From positions 1 to 12,368 of the forward strand of contig DAOUHY010000421.1 of NCBI GenBank assembly GCA_034428435.1: a DNA stretch of 12,368 nucleotides, in the 5' to 3' direction. The notes beneath the pieces were generated by a model, which saw only the letters and a list, made by a program, of their open reading frames with translations, was not told the origin of the DNA and did no database searches. The DNA comes from Bin5 sp034428435 (lineage in GTDB: Bacteria > Chloroflexota > Anaerolineae > Caldilineales > Caldilineaceae). This document shows, piece by piece, positions 1 through 5,842 of this stretch. Every line of letters begins with the position of its first letter. The first letter of the stretch is position 1. Both the position numbers and the translations under genes were made by a program.

Positions 1-726
1 GTATCCGTCCGCGGCCATGCGAGACAATAGTGCGCCGAGCCGCAGCGAGCCGTCCTCGGGACGGCGGTGTTCGCTGCCGTCGAAGTTGCTCAGATGCACG
101 TGCTTCACGCGCTGCCCCCAGCGGTCGTAAGCCTCCAGCGGGTCAAGTCCCCACGTGCCCAGGTGGGTCGTGTCCAAGGTTATGTGAGGAAAGCGAGTGA
201 TGTCGTCGAGTGTTGTGCGGCTATGCGCGTTCCAACGGGCCGGGTTGACGCGCCTGCCCAAAAAGCGGGCGGCCGGCAGGTTTTCAATGCAAAGCAGTGC
301 GTCCGTAGAGCTTTGGAGCGCCGCATAACCTTCAGAAAGCCAGGTCGCGTACTGGCGGCCGGAATCGAAAGGATTTGGCAGCAAAAGACTGCGCCCCGCC
401 GTCTGCAGAAATGCATATCCGAAGCGCATGGGGAGGTGGTGGACTACAACCTGCGCGCCAAGCTCATTAGCCAGTTCGGCGGTGCGGGCGATGGCGCCGT
501 ACTCAGTCTCGCCCCAGCCGCTGCAGTTGCGGCTGAAAGGGCTATGGAGGGCCGGGATCGGTAACGAGTGGCTTTCCATCAGGTGTCGCAAGTAGTCGGC
601 CTGGCGAGTGTCCCAGCGATGATCGATGAGCATCTCAATGCCGTCGAAGCCTGCCTCAGCCGCAAAGGCAAAAACGCGGTCGATGCTGTAGTTGTACAGG
701 GAACCGGTGGACAGGATGAATCGCAT
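1..726 (-). CDS. Sugar phosphate isomerase/epimerase-like TIM barrel protein (partial, C-terminus off left edge)
   Basis: An open frame of 242 codons runs from an ATG at 724-726 to the window edge without a stop. The protein fits the xylose-isomerase-like/AP-endonuclease-2 TIM barrel superfamily, which uses bound divalent metal to isomerise or epimerise sugars, or for related chemistry. Visible metal-site positions are E148 (in CIENLPA), D185 and H188 (in LDTTHLG), and H209/H211 (in KHVHLSNFDG). An early barrel strand carries FDGIEML around residues 27-33, and H61 and H96 sit at other strand ends. Family members are usually 250-300 residues, so only the tail is missing. No signal peptide is seen, so it is probably cytosolic. 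It is last in a minus-strand run after the NmrA-like gene, 74 nt downstream of that stop; the ribosome site (AGAG) is weak. The fold call is firm; the substrate cannot be told. Confidence 0.85.
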   Translation of the reverse strand, partial: MRFILSTGSLYNYSIDRVFAFAAEAGFDGIEMLIDHRWDTRQADYLRHLMESHSLPIPALHSPFSRNCSGWGETEYGAIARTAELANELGAQVVVHHLPMRFGYAFLQTAGRSLLLPNPFDSGRQYATWLSEGYAALQSSTDALLCIENLPAARFLGRRVNPARWNAHSRTTLDDITRFPHITLDTTHLGTWGLDPLEAYDRWGQRVKHVHLSNFDGSEHRRPEDGSLRLGALLSRMAADGY

Positions 727-742
727 GTCTGTTCTCTGGACA

Positions 743-764
743 GGTGTCGCTTGCGCCTGACACC
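743..764 (-). other. Small intercistronic stem-loop before the isomerase gene
   Basis: GGTGTC at 743-748 pairs with GACACC at 759-764 around a 10-nt GC-rich loop. It lies 17 nt upstream of the isomerase start codon and could affect RNA stability or initiation. A 6-bp stem can arise by chance. Confidence 0.25.
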
Positions 765-773
765 AGTATGCAA

Positions 774-788
774 GACGGCCGGGCCGTC
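774..788 (-). terminator. GC-rich perfect inverted repeat just after the NmrA-like gene
   Basis: GACGGCC at 774-780 and GGCCGTC at 782-788 form a perfect 7-bp inverted repeat about one central G. In RNA this gives a GC-rich stem closed by a 3- to 5-nt loop, 12 nt past the stop of the NmrA-like gene in the minus direction. The following minus-strand sequence (TTGCAT) is only weakly T-rich, so this is at best a leaky intrinsic terminator or a 3'-end stabiliser between two genes. Confidence 0.4.
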
Positions 789-800
789 ACAGGGGCAGCG

Positions 801-1646
801 TCAAACGGGAACCACCCGCGTCACGAATTGCGAAAATGAAGTCGGACGGCGGCCCAGCAGCCAGCCCAGGACATTGCCGTTTCCTATCAGTCCGTAGCGT
901 TCGTAATATCGAAACATCGCGGCCAGATATCCTATCGTCTCGGAAGGCATTCCGCCGGCATTTGCGGAGCTTTCCCATCTCTCTCCTGATCTTTCAACAG
1001 CTTCAACCGGTCGCTGCAATCGGTGGGCAAAAGCCTGGGCTATGTCCTCGGAGGAGAGATTCGCGGGCCCGGCCAGCTCGTATATCGCTCCTTCATGGCC
1101 GGATTCGGTCAGTATGCGTGCAGCTGCCAGGGCAACGTCAGCCAGGTCAACAAGCGCGAATCGAGCCCGAATATTATAGGGTACCACATACCTGCCCTTA
1201 GATATAATGTCATCCAGGTAGGCAACCACGTTCTGCATGTACGCGCATGGCTGGAGAATTGTGAAGGGTAAGCCGCCGCGAAAGATCTCCTCTTCCACGC
1301 GCAGCTTCTGCCAGTGGTGGGGCATCTCTTCTGTCTGCGGGTGAAGCACCGAATGGTAGACAATGCGTTCGACGCCCGCCGTTCGTGCAGCCTCTATCGC
1401 CAAACGGCCGACCTCAAGCTCGCGGGGATACATATTGGGGCAGATGAGATAGAGCGCTTCGACCCCGAGGCACGCTTCCTTCCACAGGCGCGCATCCGCC
1501 AGATCGCCGACAACCATATCAGTTGCTGGCAGGTCGTGGGCTTGCTCGGAACGTCGCAGCCAGGCGCGCGCTGGCTGTCCGGTCTGGGCCAGTGCCTCGA
1601 GTACGGCCTTGCCGGTCTTGCCGGCCGCGCCGGTCACCAGGATCAT
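801..1646 (-). CDS. NmrA-like NAD(P)-binding (atypical SDR) protein
   Basis: This 281-residue protein starts with a Rossmann motif, VTGAAGKTG, with glycines at 6, 9 and 12. It has GDL at 48-50 after the second strand and the IVYHSVLHP strand near 95-103. These features and the length match NmrA-like/NAD(P)H-azoreductase-type atypical short-chain dehydrogenases, which act as redox sensors or as small-molecule reductases/isomerases in the cytosol. H111 and K114 (HWQK) sit where many atypical SDRs place active-site residues, but the canonical YxxxK is not clear, so catalysis is uncertain. The ATG at 1644-1646 overlaps the Uma2 stop by 4 bp (ATGA) and has no strong ribosome site of its own, which points to translational coupling. 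The isomerase-like gene follows. The substrate cannot be assigned. Confidence 0.85.
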   Translation of the reverse strand: MILVTGAAGKTGKAVLEALAQTGQPARAWLRRSEQAHDLPATDMVVGDLADARLWKEACLGVEALYLICPNMYPRELEVGRLAIEAARTAGVERIVYHSVLHPQTEEMPHHWQKLRVEEEIFRGGLPFTILQPCAYMQNVVAYLDDIISKGRYVVPYNIRARFALVDLADVALAAARILTESGHEGAIYELAGPANLSSEDIAQAFAHRLQRPVEAVERSGERWESSANAGGMPSETIGYLAAMFRYYERYGLIGNGNVLGWLLGRRPTSFSQFVTRVVPV

Positions 1647-2251
1647 GTGGGGGTTATCTCATCGACAGGAACGGAAAACGCTTTCAAAACAACAGAACGG
1701 GCGGTTTCCCCTTCACCCCACTTCCCGAGTTGTTCGTAGTCTCCGTCCTGTAAGACATGGATCTCGACTGACCGATTGTGGGGACCGACTATCCAGTATT
1801 CCTGCACGCCAGCCTCAGCGTAGAGATCATACTTCAGTTTGCGGTCATGAGCAGGATTGGAAGGGGACAGCACTTCAACAACCAGGTCAGGCGCGCCCTG
1901 GATGTTGAGTTCGTCGATGATATGGAGACTTTCGCGGCGAATGACGACAATGTCAGGCTGCACCGGGTCACCATTTTTTTTTGGAAGAATTACGTCGATG
2001 GGCGCAGCAAATGCTGTCCCTATGTCAGTACTCTCAAGAAATCCTTCCAGAAAATATGACAGACGTGTAATGACTCGCTGATGCAAAGGCCGCGGCGCCG
2101 CTGAAATATAGAGTTCTCCCCGGATTACTTCATAGCGCTTGCCGTCGTCTGGGAGAAGGGCATAGTCCTCATACGTCCACACGCCCCCGGCCGGAAGCTG
2201 CACAGAATGTGTCTCATATGTAGCTGTCACCGATTCCCATACTTTCTGCAC
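1643..2251 (-). CDS. Uma2 family (DUF820) PD-(D/E)XK putative endonuclease
   Basis: The 202-residue protein has the Uma2/DUF820 hallmarks: YEVIRGELY at 40-48, VQPDIVVI at 98-104, PDLVVEVLSPS at 121-131, then a Lys-rich DRKLKYDLYAEAGVQEYWIV segment split across 136-155. D100, E126 and K138 or K140 are the likely PD-(D/E)XK nuclease residues. Uma2 proteins are very abundant in cyanobacteria and Chloroflexota; their cellular role is poorly known. The start is a GTG at 2249-2251 preceded by AAGGAT about 10 nt away; no better in-frame ATG was found. The stop overlaps the NmrA-like start by 4 bp. A run of nine A residues in the coding strand (1974-1982 here) spells the PKKN segment at residues 90-93. 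The family call is strong, the function open. Confidence 0.9.
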   Translation of the reverse strand: MQKVWESVTATYETHSVQLPAGGVWTYEDYALLPDDGKRYEVIRGELYISAAPRPLHQRVITRLSYFLEGFLESTDIGTAFAAPIDVILPKKNGDPVQPDIVVIRRESLHIIDELNIQGAPDLVVEVLSPSNPAHDRKLKYDLYAEAGVQEYWIVGPHNRSVEIHVLQDGDYEQLGKWGEGETARSVVLKAFSVPVDEITPT

Positions 2252-2288
2252 TCTTACTATCCTTTTTCAAACGCAAACAGCCGCGTCA

Positions 2289-2321
2289 AGTGACCGGCAA
2301 CTTGGTAAGTTACCGGCCACT
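2289..2321 (-). terminator. 15-bp stem-loop after the ABC importer operon
   Basis: Arms at 2289-2303 and 2307-2321 are inverted repeats of 15 nt around a 3-nt loop, with two imperfect positions. On minus-strand RNA both imperfections are G-U pairs; on plus-strand RNA they would be A-C mismatches. The stem is therefore uninterrupted only in the minus transcript, and it lies about 33 nt past the binding-protein stop. No U-tract follows, so it may be a weak terminator or a 3'-end protector that lowers read-through into the Uma2 gene. Confidence 0.55.
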
Positions 2322-2353
2322 CGTGACTCTCTGCCATTCTAATGATCAAGCGA

Positions 2354-3493
2354 CTATTCGCCGCCCTCTACCAGTTCGACTTCGATGGGCGTGTAGCTGT
2401 CACCCATCGTGTCGCCATCCAAGAGTTCGAGGGCTGCTTCAGCCAGGTCCGTGCGGAATGCGCCGTCGCTCGGGGCTTCGGAAATGACGCCGCCGTCAAC
2501 CGACACCTGAACGGTCTGGTCCCACAGCGCCTGGTCCATCACGCCGATACCTGCCGGTGAAGGCCAGATCAGCTTGTTGATCTCGTTCAACTGCCAGCTC
2601 ATGTGACTGTGGCCGAGAGTAGGACCATTGTCCAAAACCACCTGCACACATGCGTCGAAATTGTCTCGGCAGAACTGCCAGCCTTTGAAACTCGCGGCCA
2701 GGAAGCGGATGGCAATATCCTCATTGCCTTCCTCCGCCAACCAGGCTTCGCGGGCGAAGACATGGTCCTGCAGCATGGCGGTGCCGACGTCGTTGAAGTC
2801 GATGACCACCAGATCAGACGGCTGATAGAGTTCACCGGTCTCAGGGTTAACAGCCTCCAACACCTGGGCGTACTCGTTGTAGATCATCGCCTGCGCCGCG
2901 TCGAGTTCCCGGTTGAGCAGAGCCAGCATATCGAAGCTCTGCTGAATGATGGTGACATCGTCCGGGTTGTTCGGATCGATACCCTCTGCCCGCATCGCCA
3001 CGAACAACTCATGCTCATTACCGAATCCCCAGGTTCCGACCTTCTTGCCTGCCATATCGGCGATGGTTTCCACCGGCGCATCGGCCCAGGAAACCTCCAG
3101 GGTGCCGCTGCGCTGGAATACCTGGGCAATATTGACCAGGTCGGCCCCTTCAGCCCGCGATGCCAACACCTTGGGCACCCAGGCCAGACCGAACTCGGCT
3201 TGTCCGGACGCGACCACCTGCTGGGGCACAATGTCGACCGCGCCTTCAAGAATGGTCACGTCCAGGCATTGCTCCGCATAAAAGCCCTGATCGACGGCGG
3301 CAAAATAGCCGGCGAACTGAGACTGGGTCACCCATTGGAGTTGCAGCTTGACCTCCGCCATTTCGGCGCAACCCTCGTCGGCCGGCGCCATCTCCGCGCC
3401 GGAATCCGCTGCCGGTGCTGCCGGCACGCAGGCTCCCAAAACAAGGATCAGGAGCACGCATCCGGTCAGCAAAAGTGATGTTCGATTCTTCAT
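2354..3493 (-). CDS. NMT1/THI5-type ABC transporter substrate-binding lipoprotein
   Basis: The 379-residue precursor starts MKNRTSLLLTGC and reaches a lipobox VLGAC with the lipidated cysteine at residue 22. An Ala/Pro/Glu-rich tether follows, then the mature domain. KLQLQWVTQSQFAGYFAAV, an early QGFYAE, and GTWGFGNEHEL in the middle are typical of NMT1/THI5-like proteins. Relatives bind pyrimidines of thiamine salvage (ThiY), riboflavin (RibY) or sulfonates. The chosen ATG (3491-3493) has GGGAGG close upstream; a longer in-frame start at 3613 lies inside the permease gene and would bury the signal peptide. The gene is 43 nt after the permease stop, last of the ATPase-permease-SBP set. It should be an outer-face membrane lipoprotein. 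The neighbouring ureide-degrading genes favour a pyrimidine- or ureide-like ligand, by inference only. Confidence 0.92.
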   Translation of the reverse strand: MKNRTSLLLTGCVLLILVLGACVPAAPAADSGAEMAPADEGCAEMAEVKLQLQWVTQSQFAGYFAAVDQGFYAEQCLDVTILEGAVDIVPQQVVASGQAEFGLAWVPKVLASRAEGADLVNIAQVFQRSGTLEVSWADAPVETIADMAGKKVGTWGFGNEHELFVAMRAEGIDPNNPDDVTIIQQSFDMLALLNRELDAAQAMIYNEYAQVLEAVNPETGELYQPSDLVVIDFNDVGTAMLQDHVFAREAWLAEEGNEDIAIRFLAASFKGWQFCRDNFDACVQVVLDNGPTLGHSHMSWQLNEINKLIWPSPAGIGVMDQALWDQTVQVSVDGGVISEAPSDGAFRTDLAEAALELLDGDTMGDSYTPIEVELVEGGE

Positions 3494-3536
3494 GAGATCC
3501 TCCCGATGAACTGTGAATTGCGTGAAATCGCTCTGT

Positions 3537-4484
3537 CTAGGCGCGGAAAGTCGGATGCCAGGGCAGGGCCAAACGTTCCGCAAACAGGATGACGAGATAG
3601 ATTGTGATTCCAATTAGACAAGCAACGAGAATGGCAGCCCAAGCCGATGCGAAACGGAACAGCGCCGCCTCCTGCGTAATGAAGACGCCCAGAGCAATGC
3701 GGGGGCCCCCGAAATACTCGCCCACGATCGCCCCGATCATCGCCAGCGCCCCGGCTACTTTCAAGCCGCTGAACAGTGACGGCAGCGCATTGGGGATTCG
3801 TAGTTTGAACAGGATTTCGGTGTCACTGGCTGCGTAGGAGTGCATCAGTTCCAGCGAACGGCTGTCGACTGAAATCAAACCGCGCAAGGTATTGATCATG
3901 ATTGGAAAGAAGATCATCACCGTTACGATCGCCATTTTCGAGAACGGATTGTCGATGCCAAACCAGTTGTTCATGATTGGCGCAAAAGCAATGATCGGCA
4001 TCGAATTGGCCGCAATGGCAAAGGGAAGCAGGGCTTCGCGCGTGGCGCTCCACCGGGTCGTGGCTAAGGCAACGGCAATGCCCGCCAGCGTGCCCATCGC
4101 CATTCCCCCCAACGCTTCCTTCAACGTGAACCAGCTGGCCGCCAGGATTGGCGTCAGGTTGCTTCCCCTCAATACCGAGACACTGCGGCCCCCAAGTCCG
4201 AACTCCAGCCAGCGCGCCTCCTGCATGGCTGCCCGGACTTCAGGCGTCAGTTCGCCAGACAAAAGTACGATGAAACCGTTATCTAAGGATCGCTCTGTGT
4301 CCGAGTCTCCTCGAGAAGCCGACCCGTTGAGTACGACCACCTGAACGAGATTGCCAGCGATCGCCGATGGCTTCGGCAACAGGAACTGCTGGATGTTGAA
4401 GGCGGCCACCAGCGCTTCCCATAAGAAGACCAACGCAACAAGAATCAGGACCGGCGCCCAGATACGCTGCCTGCTCTCGCTCAT
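3537..4484 (-). CDS. ABC importer permease 1 (SsuC/ThiX-like) with extra-long first periplasmic loop
   Basis: This 315-residue membrane protein has a first helix at about 11-30, then a block of membrane helices from about 112 to 303. The EAA-loop region, ELMHSYAASDTEILFKLRIP at 212-231, contacts the ATPase. It belongs to the BPD_transp_1 permeases of nitrate/sulfonate/taurine/HMP importers, which are usually about 250-270 residues. The excess lies between LLPKPSAIAGNLV (ending near 48) and NLTPILAASW (from 109): about 60 polar residues, an apparent periplasmic insert. The ATG at 4482-4484 overlaps the ATPase stop by 4 bp, giving tight coupling. The permease at 7354-8271 is a paralogue with a nearly matching EAA loop, so the two may form a heterodimer. 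Confidence 0.92.
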   Translation of the reverse strand: MSESRQRIWAPVLILVALVFLWEALVAAFNIQQFLLPKPSAIAGNLVQVVVLNGSASRGDSDTERSLDNGFIVLLSGELTPEVRAAMQEARWLEFGLGGRSVSVLRGSNLTPILAASWFTLKEALGGMAMGTLAGIAVALATTRWSATREALLPFAIAANSMPIIAFAPIMNNWFGIDNPFSKMAIVTVMIFFPIMINTLRGLISVDSRSLELMHSYAASDTEILFKLRIPNALPSLFSGLKVAGALAMIGAIVGEYFGGPRIALGVFITQEAALFRFASAWAAILVACLIGITIYLVILFAERLALPWHPTFRA

Positions 4485-5284
4485 GCCGGCGCCCTGTTGC
4501 TTTCCTGGCCGCCTTCGCTGATGCGCAGCGCCTCCCTTAACTCTGTCTCCAACTCGAAGAAGCGTTCTTTGCTGCGAGTCTCCGCATTTCGCGGTTGGGG
4601 CAGATCAATGGCAATATCGGCGGTGATGCGACCCGGACGGGCGGACATCACGATCACCCTGGTGGAAAGAAAGACGGCTTCAGTGATGCTGTGCGTGACG
4701 AAAAGTACCGTCGTGTTGGTCTTCCCCCAGATGTTGAGAAGCTCCAAATTGAGACGCTCTCGAGTCATCTCGTCTAGCGCACCGAACGGCTCATCCATCA
4801 ACAATATCGAGGGTTCGAAAGAGAGCGCACGCGCGATGGCTACCCTCTGTTGCATGCCGCCGGACAGCTGCCACGGGTAATGTGCGGCGAAGTCAGTCAA
4901 CTCTACCAGCTCCAACATGGCCTGTGTGCGGCGGTCTTTTTCCGTGCGGCTGAATTGCATCAACTCCAGCGGCAACTGCACGTTTTTGGCCACAGTTCGC
5001 CAGTCGTAGAGCGTGGCGGCTTGGAAGACGATGCCATAGTCCTGATCGAGCCTGGCCTGGCGCGCGCTCTTCCCGTTTATGGTGGCCATGCCCGAAGTGG
5101 GCTGAATCAGGTCGCCCACAACGCGCAAGAGCGTGGACTTTCCGCAACCGGACGGACCGATTAGCGAAATGAAATCATTCTGTTCAATCTGTAAGTCGAT
5201 TTCCTTGAGCGCGTGGACCTGGTCTGCGGCGCCTTCCCCAAAGATCATATCGACGTTTTCGAGAACGACAACAGGTTCTGTCAT
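4481..5284 (-). CDS. ABC importer ATP-binding protein (SsuB/TauB/ThiZ-like)
   Basis: The 267-residue cytosolic ATPase has all expected motifs in order: Walker A GPSGCGKST at 43-51, Q-loop Q88 (IVFQ), signature LSGGMQQR at 140-147, Walker B ILLMDE at 160-165, D-loop GALDE, and switch histidine H198 (VTHSITEA). It is most like the nitrate/sulfonate/taurine and thiamine-precursor importer ATPases. It is the first gene of the left minus operon; the ATG at 5282-5284 is preceded by a weak GAGAT ribosome site, and a promoter-like pair lies about 70-95 nt upstream. It is the only ATPase in the window and could serve both permeases. Confidence 0.95.
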   Translation of the reverse strand: MTEPVVVLENVDMIFGEGAADQVHALKEIDLQIEQNDFISLIGPSGCGKSTLLRVVGDLIQPTSGMATINGKSARQARLDQDYGIVFQAATLYDWRTVAKNVQLPLELMQFSRTEKDRRTQAMLELVELTDFAAHYPWQLSGGMQQRVAIARALSFEPSILLMDEPFGALDEMTRERLNLELLNIWGKTNTTVLFVTHSITEAVFLSTRVIVMSARPGRITADIAIDLPQPRNAETRSKERFFELETELREALRISEGGQESNRAPA

Positions 5285-5350
5285 GAGTGATCTCTAAACG
5301 GGAGAGGCGGCTGGAACACGTCTGCGTAATCCAGCCCAGAAGTGGTGTCG

Positions 5351-5380
5351 ATTTTAGCATACGCCATGAGAGGAAGCCAA
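5351..5380 (-). promoter_or_regulatory. Candidate sigma70-type promoter for the ABC importer operon
   Basis: Read on the minus strand, TTGGCT (5375-5380) and TAAAAT (5351-5356) are separated by 18 bp. They match the -35 and -10 consensus at 4/6 and 5/6 positions. Transcription would begin near 5344, leaving a leader of about 60 nt before the ATPase ATG. Such matches are common by chance in AT-rich spacers. Confidence 0.35.
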
Positions 5381-5494
5381 TCTCAGAAAAGCTAGCAGGT
5401 TTGGCCATAACATTTCAAAGCGAAGGATATTTTCAATGCTCTGCAGCACCCGAAAACGCTGGGTTAGTAGCCGCCGGGAGTGGCAATGAAGTTA

Positions 5495-5530
5495 AGTGGA
5501 CAGACCCACTGGCAGGGAACCTGTCAGTGG
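5495..5530 (+). promoter_or_regulatory. Hairpin with mutually exclusive alternative pairing
   Basis: CCACTGGCAGG (5506-5516) pairs with CCTGTCAGTGG (5520-5530) around a GAA loop: 11 pairs, one of them G-U on plus-strand RNA and C-A on minus-strand RNA. The left arm can instead pair with AGTGG at 5495-5499 across a 6-nt loop. The geometry could serve an RNA switch in a long sulfatase leader or a palindromic protein-binding site. No U-tract follows. Function is unproven. Confidence 0.4.
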
Positions 5531-5570
5531 CCTATTCTTCAGCCCTCACGGCATAATTGGCGGCACGAAA

Positions 5571-5652
5571 ACATAATTCACAACGTCGGATGGTGGTAGC
5601 CCTTTGGAAAAACAAGCCAGGGGTCTCCCGAATGAAAGTCCGCGAATTATGT
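5571..5652. repeat. Inverted 11-bp arms enclosing 60 bp, plus a third CATAATT copy
   Basis: Arms at 5571-5581 and 5642-5652 are inverted repeats matching at 10 of 11 positions, with core CATAATTC. A further direct CATAATT lies at 5552-5558. The arrangement could be paired operator half-sites. No clear target-site duplication was seen that would make it a small mobile element. Confidence 0.35.
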
Positions 5653-5696
5653 GAAGATTCGTCAAATATTGTACCCTGTCCACAAAGTGCAGGAAA

Positions 5697-5709
5697 TTGC
5701 CTTAGGCAA
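5697..5709. promoter_or_regulatory. 13-bp palindrome, possible operator
   Basis: TTGCC-TTA-GGCAA is a perfect palindrome with 5-bp arms, 134 nt upstream of the sulfatase start. The size fits a small dimeric regulator site, but no regulator gene lies in the window and chance is possible. Confidence 0.25.
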
Positions 5710-5827
5710 ACTCTTTGTCGGCATCCCTACCGTTAAGAAACGCACAATCGAGCCCCAATTGTTCAAACCAAACACGGTCCACCCTCTGCACTTGGGCCCT
5801 GAATGACAACTGCTTCGTTAACAGAAT

Positions 5828-5834
5828 GGAGGAG
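5828..5834 (+). promoter_or_regulatory. Ribosome binding site of the sulfatase gene
   Basis: GGAGGAG lies 8 nt before the ATG at 5843 and fixes that start. Confidence 0.8.
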
Positions 5835-5842
5835 ACGGCGCC

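Larger units (their letters stand above)
5285..5842. other. Gene-free divergent intergenic region (558 nt)
   Basis: This stretch separates the divergent ABC operon (minus) and sulfatase gene (plus). It is visibly more AT-rich than its neighbours. It holds a promoter-like pair for the minus operon (5351-5380), a strong hairpin with an alternative partner (5495-5530), three copies of the heptamer CATAATT (one inverted) and a 13-bp palindrome TTGCCTTAGGCAA at 5697-5709. A GTG-started 89-codon frame crosses part of it but has no ribosome site and no recognisable content. No tRNA or known riboswitch was recognised. Confidence 0.7.

Noticed and set aside
2603..3478. Plus-strand open frame of 291 codons
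   Set aside because: It is fully antisense to the binding-protein gene, has no recognisable domain or ribosome site, and GC-rich genes often leave long mirror frames.
3494..3613. Forty-codon upstream extension of the binding-protein gene
   Set aside because: It would overlap the permease, bury the lipoprotein signal, and lacks a ribosome site, while the ATG at 3493 has GGGAGG.
5287..5556. GTG-started 89-codon plus-strand frame in the intergenic region
   Set aside because: No ribosome site, no recognisable sequence, crosses the hairpin and the likely minus promoter.
5571..5652. Small inverted-repeat mobile element
   Set aside because: Arms are short and imperfect, and only a GAA triplet is shared by the flanks, too little for a target duplication.
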